Shown piece after piece: positions 1 to 7,899 of a stretch of 17,304 nt of DNA. Made by a program: the position numbers and the translations under genes. The notes beneath the pieces are model-generated. The model did no database searches, was not told the DNA's origin, and was given only the letters and a program-made list of their open reading frames with translations. Position 1 is the first letter of the stretch. Each line of letters begins with the position of its first letter. Source of the stretch: Hydnum rufescens UP504 (taxonomy: Eukaryota > Basidiomycota > Agaricomycetes > Cantharellales > Hydnaceae); NCBI GenBank assembly GCA_014904985.1, contig MU129202.1, positions 1 to 17,304 on the forward strand, given 5' to 3'.

Positions 1-20
1 ATGAAAGAAGAGCATGGTGA

Positions 21-40
21 TTACATAAAATATTATGTAA
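21..40. repeat. Perfect inverted repeat TTACATAA-AATA-TTATGTAA
   Basis: Two 8-base arms pair perfectly around a 4-base loop, just ahead of the hairpin array. The arm octamer recurs in unrelated repeats across the window (483, 2017-2134, 7054, 7503, 10095), so it may be a shared element-derived motif rather than a local accident. Confidence 0.75.
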
Positions 41-45
41 TGTGT

Positions 46-402
46 GGTCGTGCAAAGCACGACCAGGCATATTTTCAATACAGTATGGTTGTGCAAAGCA
101 CGACCATTTAATATGTCTATTGGGTGATTGTGTAATATGTGGTCGTGCAAAGCATGACCATGTAATATTTCTATTGGGTGGTTTCATAATATGTAGTCGT
201 GCTTTGCACGACCAGGCATATTTTCAATACAGCATGGTCGTGCTTTGCATGACCATGTAAATGTCTATTGAGTAATTGCATAATATGTGGTCATGCAGAG
301 CACAACCATGTGATATTTCTGTTGGGTGATTGTGTAATGTGTGGTTGTGCAAAGCACAACCATGGAATATTTGAATTGAACCTGGTCGTGCTTTGCACGA
401 CC
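46..402. repeat. Array of eight 19-bp hairpin palindromes
   Basis: Eight copies of GGTCGTGC-AAA-GCACGACC or its reverse complement (loop TTT) start at 46, 87, 141, 195, 236, 289, 343 and 384. Copies 1-3 and 7 have the AAA loop, copies 4, 5 and 8 have TTT, and copy 6 has AGA, so the units lie in both orientations. Copy 7 has changed both arms together (GGTTGTGC with GCACAACC) and still pairs perfectly. Copies 2, 3 and 5 keep pairing through G-T positions. Two spacer types recur: a 22-bp spacer after copies 1 and 4, and one of about 35 bp after copies 2, 3, 5 and 6. The array therefore also grew by duplication of larger blocks. No protein-coding signal is convincing; small ORFs here are by-products of the repeat. 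The structure resembles dispersed hairpin elements. Confidence 0.9.
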
Positions 403-640
403 ACCCCATGTAAAGGGGCCTTTACAAAAGACCCTTTGTGTAGGCTATCTCGGCCCGGTCGGCTATTTCCGGCCTGGGTTGTTTACATAAGCACATATTA
501 TGTCAGCATATTATGTCAGCAGCCTCAGCACATTTATACCTCTTCTATTCTCTATTCAGTTACCCCTACTTCATATTCATCTCATTTAGTTTAGCTTCAT
601 TTATATATCCCCATTCCCCATTCAGTTACTCCTGCTTCAT
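403..640. other. Gene-free stretch with short inverted repeats
   Basis: It holds a 16-base near-palindrome at 410-425 (GTAAAGG, GG, CCTTTAC) and a GC-rich patch around 450-477 with GGCC-rich arms. TTACATAA and two ATTATGTCAGC copies follow at 483-521. I see no gene. The sequence turns strongly pyrimidine-rich from about 540. Confidence 0.5.
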
Positions 641-650
641 TTTTATTTCT

Positions 651-1215
651 TTCATTCTCCTTCTTTCTGGGTTGCCGGGTTGCACCCCCTATCTCATTCA
701 TTCTATTCTTCTTCTTTCCAGGTTGCCAGGTTCCACCCCTTCCATTTACTCCATTTTCTTTCCTTTTAGTTTATTCCATTCTTCCCCTTTCTTATGTTCC
801 CAGGTTGTACCCCCTATCCCATTTATTCTAATTCATTCCATTCTCCCCCTTTCTCATCTTCCCACATTGTACCCCCTATCTCTTTCATTTTATTCCATTC
901 TCCTTCTTTCTCATCTTCCCTCATTCCACCCCTTAATCTCATTTATTCTCATTCATTCATTCCATTCTTCCCTTTCTCATCTTGCTGCCTTGTACCCCTA
1001 TCTCACTCATTCTATTCCTCTACTTTCTCACCCCACCATGTTCCCAGCTTGTATGTCTCTCATTTACTCCATTTTCTTCTCCTTTAGTTTATTCCATTCT
1101 CCCCCTTTCTCATCTTCCTGTCTTGTACCCCCTATCTCTTTTAGATTATTCCATTCTTCTCTTTTTTTCATCTTCCCACATTCCACCAAATCTCTTCTAC
1201 AATCTTCATTTTTAC
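651..1215. repeat. Polypyrimidine minisatellite, about nine 55-72 bp units
   Basis: Units begin with a CATTCT-CYYC-TTTCT block followed by CATCTTCCC or GGTTGCC, then a TGTACCCCCTATCTC block and a TTTATTC tail. Starts fall near 651, 706, 777, 839, 895, 961, 1020, 1092 and 1150. Almost every base on this strand is C or T, apart from scattered A and G. Long ORFs run through it in more than one plus frame (one spans 513-1457), but their translations are nearly all S, F, L, H, P, I and Y. That is expected from skewed composition and not from a real protein. Strand-asymmetric tracts like this can form triplex or R-loop structures; that is inference. Confidence 0.8.
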
Positions 1216-1960
1216 TCATCTATATCTCTTCTATTCACCTCTTACTTCATTTTTCCTCTCCTGAAGCCTATTCCATTCTTTCCCATTCAATATTCACATA
1301 TTACTACCTCAACATCATTCAACTTCATTATCTATTCAACCCCATCAAATCTCATGTCTCCTCAATTATCACCATCAACAGCTTCCATCTCCACATCAAT
1401 CATTCACCTCTCAGCTCAATCCAGCCAGAGTCACAAGCCCTGTCCTTCAGGAAGTGAGCCAGAGCCATCTCATTTCAAGGAGTCATCCCATGTCCAGTCA
1501 TCTCACACAGCTCCTCCAGCCTTAGCATCACCTCTAGCAGCCTCAATCAGAGACCTCATGTCCATATGGTCATCAAACTTTCCCACATTCCCACAAATAT
1601 ATCAGCACTCCAATGGAAACCTTCAGCTTGTTTATCAATCATTCCAATCCTGGCAACCTCAGTAGTCTCTTCATCCATCTTCACATCATGTCCATACTCC
1701 ACTTTCCTGGTCAACACCATCTCACAGTGGCCACAGCTAATCACTCATTTTTCACTCCACACAATCTTAAATCATCATAATATCACATTCCAAGTCACTC
1801 TTACTTCCACATCTTTCACTATTCTGTGGTTCAGTCCAAGTTGAAGACTTGTTGAAGAAGAGGGATGTTGTTGTAACAGATGTTGTTGTAAGAACCATGT
1901 TGTGGTAAGGAGCAAGTCCATACATTTGTCCATTAAAGGTTTACCTCATTGAGTAATCAA
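1216..1960. other. Pyrimidine-rich gene-free stretch
   Basis: The C/T bias fades gradually to about 1840, then a GT-rich patch with TGTTGTTGTAA repeats lies at 1865-1895. ORFs at 982-1665 and 1566-1844 show only biased composition and no recognisable domain. I found nothing functional. Confidence 0.5.
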
Positions 1961-1964
1961 CTTC

Positions 1965-2161
1965 CATAAGTCAAACACAATTCTGTTTGCCTTATGTAAT
2001 TCATCTCATAATCTGCTTACATAAGTCAAATCCAATTCTGTTTCACTTATGTAATGCATCTCATAGTCCGGTTACATAAGTCAAACAGAATTCTCTTTGA
2101 CTTATCCAATTCATCTCATAATCTCCTTACATAACTCAAATCCAATTCTCTTTCACTTATC
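1965..2161. repeat. Four 55-bp tandem repeats, each an inverted repeat
   Basis: The dyads span 1965-1996, 2020-2051, 2075-2106 and 2130-2161, so the period is exactly 55 bp. Each pairs CATAAGTCAAA with a right arm of the form TTTGACTTATG around an AATTC centre. In copy 3, AAGTCAAA and TTTGACTT are fully complementary. Copy 2 extends outward to TTACATAA and TTATGTAA. The linker between dyads is close to ATTCATCTCATAATCTSST. Dyads repeated at fixed phase could be protein-binding sites or hairpin-forming satellite units; the sequence does not say which. Confidence 0.9.
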
Positions 2162-2169
2162 TAATTCCC

Positions 2170-2840
2170 TTTTAGCATTCCATAACCATTGCTTTCATGG
2201 TGGTCCCTGAAAAACAACAGTAACAGCACTCAGAACTAATCAATCAAAACTCTCCAGTGTCTATTCAACAGTCCACATACCTTCTTACAATTACTCACAA
2301 TGTTCCTAGACAGCCAACAACCATCAAAACAGTCACAAAATTTCCTCATGGCTTCCAGATAGATGCCCTACAGTGGTCCCAACATACTCACCAGCTGTCA
2401 ACTTCTTAACATCAGCTTGTAGAGATGTACTTCAGTTGGAGGTGCAGGTCTTCAAAGTGGGGGGTCATAGCTGAGCTGAAAAGAGCCTCCTTATATATCT
2501 TTTTGGGCCTTCAGCACATTAAATTCCATTTCAATCCCACCATATCACACCATCTCACAGGTGGATACCCATCATCAATCTCTTGGCAACTAATACAAAC
2601 CCCCCATCAATCTTTTTCACAGCTTAGCAACCAATACAATAGTCTTATTAATCCATCAACAGCGCCTCCACATTCATTCTTCAAGTGGAATTCCCTTTGC
2701 ATCCCATCTCAGAACTTGGTCCCATTATATCATCCACAGGTAATGTACTATCTCATACCATTCATACACTCCTGCCTCTATCATCAACATTATCTAGCCA
2801 TCAGCCCTGATCTCAGTAAACTGCCTTTATCAAAATCTGC
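2170..2840. other. Gene-free stretch before the satellite
   Basis: Mostly A/C/T-rich sequence. An ATG-initiated ORF of 145 codons runs 2425-2862, but its product is rich in S, H, P, L and I with no domain, and its end runs into the satellite below. I regard it as chance. Faint early relatives of the satellite can be seen from about 2700. Confidence 0.45.
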
Positions 2841-2843
2841 CTA

Positions 2844-4010
2844 CAGATCACCTCCAATATAATCTCACTCCCATGTCCATCCTAGATCATAATCATATAA
2901 GCCCAGAGCACAACACAGTCTATCACCTGTAACTCAACAACCAATCCACTCACAGCCTTGTGAATGGTACTAAAATCTTCCTACAGATAACCTCTTCAAT
3001 ATGTTCCCACTCCTATGTCTATTGCAGGTCATGTAGGCATAGAGTGCAACAGAGTCCATGTCCTTCAGGAGAGTGCAGGTCCTGTATATAAGCAACCAGT
3101 GCACCCACAGCCACATGGTGGTATCAAAATGTTCCTACAGATCACCCCAGTTTGGTACCACTCCCATGTCTATTGCAGGTCATATACAGTAAGCATAGAG
3201 CGCAACAGAGCGCAGGTCCCTTGAGAAGACGCAGGTCTTGTATATCAACAACCAGTGCACCCACAGCCACATGAAGTGGTATCAGAATGTTCCTACAGAT
3301 CACCCTCCAATTGGTCACATCTCCATGTCTATTGCAGGTCATATAAGCATAGAGTGCAACAGAGCGCAGGTCCCTCAAGAGACCGCAGGTCCTGATATCA
3401 ACAACCAGTCCACCACAGCCACATGAGTGGTATCAAAATGTTCCTACAGATCACCCCTCAGTTGGTACCACTCCCATGTCTATTGCAAGTCATATAAGCA
3501 TAGAGTGCAACAGAGCGCAGGTCCCTCAGGAGAGCACAGGTCCTGTACAGTATATCAACAACCAGTCCACCCCCAGCCACATGAGTGGTATCAAAATGTT
3601 CCTACAGATCACCCCTCTAATATGGTCACACTCCCATGTCTATTGCAGGTCATATAAGCATAGAGTGCAACAGAGCACAGGTCCCTCAGGAGAGCGCAGG
3701 TCCTGTATATCAACAACCAGTCCACCCCCAGCCACATCAGTGGTATCAAAATGTTCCTACAGATCACCCCTCCAGTATGGTACCACTCCCATGTTTATTG
3801 CAGGTCATATAAGCATACAGCGCAATAGAGCGCAGGTCTCTCTCCAGCCATATCTCATCAACCAAGCCACTCACAGACATCATAGTGGGCTTAAAATCAC
3901 CCCACAGATCACAGCTACAATTTCATACCATTCCCATCCCTGATGCAGCTCTTAATGACCTAGAGCGCAACAGAGTGCAGGTCTTGCAAGCCCTCCAGGG
4001 CCTCAACCAA
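2844..4010. repeat. Satellite of about 150 bp, eight copies
   Basis: The landmark CAGATCACC recurs at 2844, 2994 (CAGATAACC), 3138, 3296, 3447, 3605, 3760 and 3905, giving periods of 144-158 bp. A second landmark, ATGTCTATTGCAGGTCAT, recurs in step at 3015, 3166, 3325, 3476, 3636 and 3791. Units also share AGAGYGCAACAGAGCGCAGG, ATCAACAACCAGTSCACC and GTGGTATCAAAATGTTCC. The central copies (3166-3900) are very similar and the outer ones diverge, the usual pattern for arrays homogenised in the middle. Open frames on both strands through the array (for example 3476-3943) simply read the repeat. No gene is inferred. Confidence 0.9.
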
Positions 4011-4094
4011 GACACCTAGAGCTTAGTGAGTACCACCATTAGAAAGGGTCAGATGTAGGCTACCCAGACATGATTGAAAAACCCTAGAGCGCAT

Positions 4095-4113
4095 AAGATA
4101 ACAGTGTTATCTT
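4095..4113. repeat. Perfect 19-bp palindrome AAGATAAC-AGT-GTTATCTT
   Basis: Two 8-base arms pair perfectly around AGT, directly after the last satellite unit and before the 147-bp ladder. The outer half contains GATAA, a core that fungal GATA factors bind, but a single dyad is weak evidence for regulation. Confidence 0.6.
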
Positions 4114-4844
4114 TGCCCCATAAGAGATTGAATTATACACTGTTACATACTACTACTACAGATGGCAACAGCTTTCATACAGATTGGATCACTGAGTGAA
4201 GCAGGGGGAGGGGGATCTTGATCATGTGACCAATGTCAAAAGTGCTTAGAATGGGCTGAAATTTTGGGCCTGAGCCTCAAATGGTGGCCGGGTGTGGCCT
4301 ACAAAAAATGGGAGTGATTGGAGCTCTGGAAGTGCCCAATTGGAGGGGCTATGTCAGTGAAACTTGAAAATATTATGGAAACTCTCACACTGGAGTCATG
4401 AATCTGAAATTTTGGGGAATGTTATGAATGTATTTGGATGACCTAAGGGTGAATTTTCAGGGCCATTGCAATGATGGAAGGCTCTGGGGAGGAAATTATT
4501 ATTTAGGGGGGAGTGCTGTGGAATAGTGCCTATATGGAGTCCAATCAGGCTGATATTTGGTATGTATACTCCCCATATATGTATTAAACTATTGGCATTA
4601 TATTAGAGCAACCTCTGCTCTACATCTTATATAATTGACTTTTGATCTTCCTCCCCCTCCCCCTGAATTTCAACCACTTCCACACATCCAATGTATTTCA
4701 TTTTTGGATATAGTCAGTGTTATAATATTCTAAGCCTATTCCACTTAGTTTGGTCCTAATGTGGAGTGTTCTACATTTATGGTAGGCTTTTGTTCCCTTT
4801 TTGCCTGAAAAGGGAGTTCAATGCCTAGAAGTAAACAAAATAAG

Positions 4845-5047
4845 CTGATTCTTGGCACATATTTATTTGATTACATGGTCATACTCCATGTAAGATTTCA
4901 AGTCCATATCTTGTCTATAGGGGGAGTAAATCAATTTTCAAGGTTGAAACCTATTGGCCTCATATCTCTGTACCTACTGCATGGATTTGGCTGAAAATTG
5001 AATATGTTCTTCACCTGAGCAGTGTCTAATCACATGCCAAGTTTCAG
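4845..5047. repeat. 203-bp unit with 16-bp terminal inverted repeats (copy A)
   Basis: The left end CTGATTCTTGGCACAT matches the reverse complement of the right end (CTGAAACTTGGCATGT) at 12 of 16 bases. Unit B is homologous, has the same length and starts 296 bp downstream. It could be a short inverted-repeat element or a satellite dimer subunit. No target duplication was recognised. Confidence 0.55.
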
Positions 5048-5140
5048 AATAGTCTGCTCATTGGGTATTTTTTTTTTGGCAATTTTCACTGCCTCTGGTA
5101 TCCATTGTCCAGTTCCCTATCTTAAAGTGGGTGGATTGGG

Positions 5141-5343
5141 ATAATTTTTGGCACATAATTAGTACATTATATTATCATAATCTATGCAAATTTTCAAGTT
5201 TCCAGGTATTCTGTAAGGGGAGGAAATTAATTTTCAGTGTCCAAACTTGTTTTCCTCATATCTCAATACCTACTGATCAGAATTGGCTGAAATGTTAATA
5301 TGTTCTTCACCCTAATAGTCCCCAATCATGTGCCAAATTTCAG
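5141..5343. repeat. 203-bp unit with 16-bp terminal inverted repeats (copy B)
   Basis: The left end ATAATTTTTGGCACAT and the reverse complement of the right end (CTGAAATTTGGCACAT) share 12 of 16 bases, including a perfect TTTGGCACAT. It is diverged from copy A internally but has identical length and order of blocks. Confidence 0.55.
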
Positions 5344-5430
5344 AACAAACTGCCTGGTGGTTCAGATCCAGCAAGTTCCGCAATTTCCGGTATTCATTTT
5401 ACTGCCCCCATCTCTCCAGGCACTAGCCAC

Positions 5431-6504
5431 TTGCTCTGGGCCTGGTTTCTTCACTCAGCCAGGATCATTAGGGGTCCTTCCACCCATCCCAGGCACCTCC
5501 CCCTGGTCCTGGGCCTCCATTGGGCTGGATGGCTAAATATTATTTGGCATCTAGATCAGCCTAGGGATGAGTACTCTCCCTTCTCCTCAGGGGCACCCCT
5601 CACAACATATCGGTTCCTTGTCACCTGGGCCAGCCCCATACTCAGGGAGTGCCCCTCCTACTTCCTATTTGATGAGGACCTAGGTGGATGGTATATGGAT
5701 AGAAGGTGGATGGTTGCTGTTCAGCTGGCTTTAGAGAAGCTCCAGGCTGTCGTTAGGGATACTCTAGCCCTTGTAGGAGCAGATGCCCCAGGATTCCTAA
5801 TAGACCATAATTTGGAATTATCTGAGAAGCTATGGAGGGCTAAGGATCTAAGGGAACTAAGGACAGCTGACAAGCTGCTCAAGCTTCGAGTTCAGTTGGC
5901 CTTTGCTCACCTTGAGAAGCTGGAGAGACTGCATAAGGGTCTCAGCTGGGCTTCCCCCCTAGCCCCCAAGAGCTCATTCTTCCTCCCCTTGGAGTTCTGT
6001 GGAAGTCTACCTGAGGCTGAGAGAGTCCCAGCTCTGGAACCTTTGCCTAGGGGCAGACTATGCCCCCTCATTTTGGGGAAAGGTGGCAAGCAGCTAGGGA
6101 CTGCTCCTAGTGGAGGAATTCCTGAGCCACTTGGACCAGCAGGAAGGCTCCCTGGACCACCAACTCCCTCAGTAAGTCTTCCCTCCCCTCCTCCTCACCC
6201 CCAGTCATTTGGGAACCTCCATATTCTGCCTCGTCATCATTCTTCCCTGAATACCCTTGATGAAGGCTTCCCAATGACCCCCACTACAAGTGGATTGGAT
6301 GAGTATTGCAGGCCCAGTGGTCATGCTCTCCTCATCCCTTTCCAACATGGCCTTTCCCTCTCCCCTTCCTGGAAATGGCCTCCAATTGCCCTTGGGATGT
6401 GTCCAGAATGGGCCCCTGCTCTATCTGACCCCAATAAGGGCCTTTGCTGGACAATCTGGCAAGAATTACCAGCCCAGCAGGTGCATGACCCTGGGGGGCC
6501 CTGA
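5431..6504 (+). CDS. Hypothetical protein, helical then proline-rich (unrecognised)
   Basis: This frame is open for 357 codons, the longest open frame in the window that does not read a repeat. The first codon is TTG. The first in-frame ATG is at 5695, so a real product would either start there (about 269 residues) or be spliced to an unseen upstream exon. Residues 90-170 of the open frame look like a charged helical region (many L, E, K, R and A, with heptad-like LLKLRVQLAFAHLEKLERL). Residues 215-270 are rich in P, G and S. No catalytic motif, signal peptide or membrane segment is evident. A GTAAGT...CCCCAG pair at 6172-6204 would give a 33-nt in-frame intron, shorter than fungal introns normally are. 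The GC content is higher than in the flanks. It could be a decayed repeat-family gene or a chance ORF. Confidence 0.4.
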   Translation: MLWAWFLHSARIIRGPSTHPRHLPLVLGLHWAGWLNIIWHLDQPRDEYSPFSSGAPLTTYRFLVTWASPILRECPSYFLFDEDLGGWYMDRRWMVAVQLALEKLQAVVRDTLALVGADAPGFLIDHNLELSEKLWRAKDLRELRTADKLLKLRVQLAFAHLEKLERLHKGLSWASPLAPKSSFFLPLEFCGSLPEAERVPALEPLPRGRLCPLILGKGGKQLGTAPSGGIPEPLGPAGRLPGPPTPSVSLPSPPPHPQSFGNLHILPRHHSSLNTLDEGFPMTPTTSGLDEYCRPSGHALLIPFQHGLSLSPSWKWPPIALGMCPEWAPALSDPNKGLCWTIWQELPAQQVHDPGGP

Positions 6505-6791
6505 AATCCATTCCCCCGTTCCCAGTTTATGCACTCATTCCCTGCATATCCCCTTGCCTTTATACTTGATTGAAAGCTCCCAATTGTGGCCTTCCAATAG
6601 CCCCACTTTCAAGATGATTGGCTGGAGATTGCAGGAGAACTTGTCATTTTACTGGAATTCCCTGCACCCCCTCCTCATCCCCTTGTACATTGGCACAAAC
6701 TCCTCCCTTCATTCATGTACATTCAATGGAAATATACAGTCTATCCCTTGTCCACAAGCCCAAGTACCTTGGCCAAACCTTTGCAAAGCTC
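6505..6791 (+). other. Flank of solo LTR, no gene
   Basis: A second plus frame (6290-6847) overlaps the ORF above and runs across the LTR boundary at 6797, so its last 17 codons belong to the inserted element. Its product (S, P, L, N-rich) shows no domain. I call nothing here. Confidence 0.4.
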
Positions 6792-6796
6792 ATATC
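6792..6796. repeat. Target-site duplication ATATC (left)
   Basis: It lies directly outside the LTR start TGTCAGGG and is identical to 7488-7492. Five bases is the usual duplication length for Ty3/gypsy and Ty1/copia integrases. Confidence 0.88.
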
Positions 6797-7017
6797 TGTC
6801 AGGGCCACGCTGCGACAAGAGCACCAAACAAATATAAACACAGATAATTCCGGCTAAGTCCGGTGTAAGTCCGGCTAAGTCCGAGAGAATCCGGGCAGGA
6901 ATGAGATAAGAAGGGGACGAAGCAACCGATAGGAGGGACGAGCACAGCAGCCGGAAGGGACTAGGCGGAAACGAGCACAGCGGTCCTTAAACTCGCGGAG
7001 TCAACTGGAAATACTCG

Positions 7018-7122
7018 GACCTGTAGTCCGGAGTAACAGCGGAAATCCTGAGATTATGTAATACGAATACAGAATACATGAAGGCTGACCTGTAGTCCGG
7101 AGTAACAGCAGAAATCCTGAGA
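7018..7122. repeat. 36-bp direct repeat inside the LTR
   Basis: GACCTGTAGTCCGGAGTAAC and its continuation occur at 7018-7053 and 7087-7122, 69 bp apart, with one G/A difference. Such duplications inside an LTR often lie in the U3 control region; that placement is inferred only. Confidence 0.8.
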
Positions 7123-7223
7123 GACCAAAGCTGGGGTCTCTGGACTTCGCTCTCGGACTACTTATACATGATGACTATACTACGGGGGAGTGATCGCTAA
7201 ACTGGAGGTGGTTACAAGGGGGA

Positions 7224-7271
7224 CAGGAACAGGAACAGGAACAGGAACAGGAACAGGAACAGGAACAGGAA
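7224..7271. repeat. (CAGGAA)8 hexamer microsatellite in the LTR
   Basis: Eight uninterrupted copies of CAGGAA. The run is purine-rich and likely length-variable between copies of this element. Confidence 0.95.
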
Positions 7272-7487
7272 CTCGGCCAGGGGGTGAACCGGAAGCAATG
7301 GGAAATGAAAGGGAAATGAAAAGGAAATGAAACCAAGATAGGGTTGGACCGGAGTCAAACCAGAATCAAGCCGGAAGCAAAGTGGACTTGGGCGAGGGAA
7401 ATAAGTGGAGGAAGCGCGGGACTGGAGGTGGGCGGACGAGGACCGGAGTAGACCGGAGTAGACCGGAGTTGGGGGTGAACCCTGACA

Positions 7488-7492
7488 ATATC
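7488..7492. repeat. Target-site duplication ATATC (right)
   Basis: It follows CCCTGACA directly and matches 6792-6796 exactly. Removing one copy plus the LTR rejoins AAAGCTC-ATATC-CAGGCCAGG. Confidence 0.88.
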
Positions 7493-7498
7493 CAGGCC

Positions 7499-7790
7499 AG
7501 GATTACATAATTCTGGAATCAAATCTGGCAACCTCCGAAGGTTACTGTAACGAGTACACTGGAGTCTGGATCACATGATTCTGGATCAAATCCAGCAACT
7601 TCCGAAGGTTACTGTTATGAGTAGGCCAGAGTCTGGATCACATGATTCTGGAATCAAATCTGGCAACTTCCGAAGGTTACTGTTACGACCAGGCCAGAGT
7701 CTGGGTCACATGATTCTGGAACCAAATCTGGCAACTTCCAAAGGTTACTGTAATGAGTACACTGGAGTCTGGATTACGTAATTCCAGAAC
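7499..7790. repeat. 68-bp tandem repeat, four copies plus a partial
   Basis: GATYACATGATTCTGG-like starts fall at 7501, 7569, 7636, 7704 and 7772, so the period is 67-68 bp. Each unit carries AAATCTGGCAAC, TTCCGAAGGTTACTGT and GAGTCTGG. Units alternate between two tails (GAGTACACTGGAGTCTGG and GGCCAGAGTCTGG). The small dyad GTTAC-T-GTAAC occurs in unit 1. The solo LTR landed at the left edge of this array. The ORF at 7575-7781 reads the repeat and is not a gene. Confidence 0.9.
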
Positions 7791-7899
7791 TCTAACCTTG
7801 CTCTGCAGTTCAGATTGCTTGACCCTGGAATCAAGTTGGACTACTTCCTCAAGGGACAAACTACATAATGCAACTACATAACATTCCTAATCTATGGAG

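Larger units (their letters stand above)
4256..5430. repeat. Degenerate repeat ladder of about 147 bp with 296-bp dimers
   Basis: A CTGAAATTTTGG-like anchor recurs at 4256, 4404, 4550, about 4697, 4845, 4991, 5141 and 5287, with steps of 145-150 bp. Similarity is clear between units two steps apart. For example, TGGCACATA, TTTTCAAG, CTCATATCTC, ATATGTTCTTCACC and CATGTGCCAA-type blocks reappear with an offset of 296 bp. It is weak between neighbours away from the anchor. This fits an old monomer array reorganised into dimers. The 147-bp step equals the length of DNA wrapped in one nucleosome core. No ORF of interest lies here. Confidence 0.6.
6797..7487. mobile_element. Solo LTR of an LTR retrotransposon, 691 bp
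   Basis: The element starts TGTCAGGG and ends CCCTGACA, perfect 8-base inverted ends in the canonical TG...CA form. A 5-bp direct duplication (ATATC) sits immediately on both sides. There is no second LTR, primer-binding site, gag or pol, so this is the product of LTR-LTR recombination after a full insertion. Its base composition (G/A-rich, CGG-rich) differs sharply from both flanks. Inside are a 36-bp direct repeat (7018-7053 and 7087-7122, one mismatch), eight CAGGAA hexamers (7224-7271) and three GACCGGAGTA decamers (7441-7470). TTATAC at 7162 is a possible TATA element. Five-base duplications fit both Ty3/gypsy and Ty1/copia. I lean to Ty3/gypsy from the TGTCAGG end, but the internal region is needed to decide. 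Intact ends and duplication suggest a fairly recent insertion. Confidence 0.9.

Noticed and set aside
46..402. CRISPR array suggested by short palindromic repeats at regular spacing
   Set aside because: Repeats are inverted in orientation, spacers themselves repeat, there are no cas genes, and the rest of the window is eukaryotic.
513..1457. 314-codon ORF as a membrane protein
   Set aside because: Open only because the strand is C/T-rich and repetitive; another long frame overlaps it, and no membrane topology or homologous domain is evident.
2425..2862. ATG-initiated 145-codon ORF
   Set aside because: Composition follows the surrounding A/C/T-rich DNA and the 3' end runs into the satellite.
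3476..3943. 155-codon ORF in the satellite
   Set aside because: Translation just repeats the satellite unit.
6172..6204. 33-nt GT-AG intron inside the 5431-6504 ORF
   Set aside because: Too short for a normal fungal intron, and the frame is open with or without it.
6290..6847. 185-codon plus ORF
   Set aside because: Crosses the solo LTR boundary and overlaps a longer frame.
6797..7487. Full-length LTR retrotransposon
   Set aside because: The target duplication flanks a single LTR directly; there is no second LTR, gag or pol.
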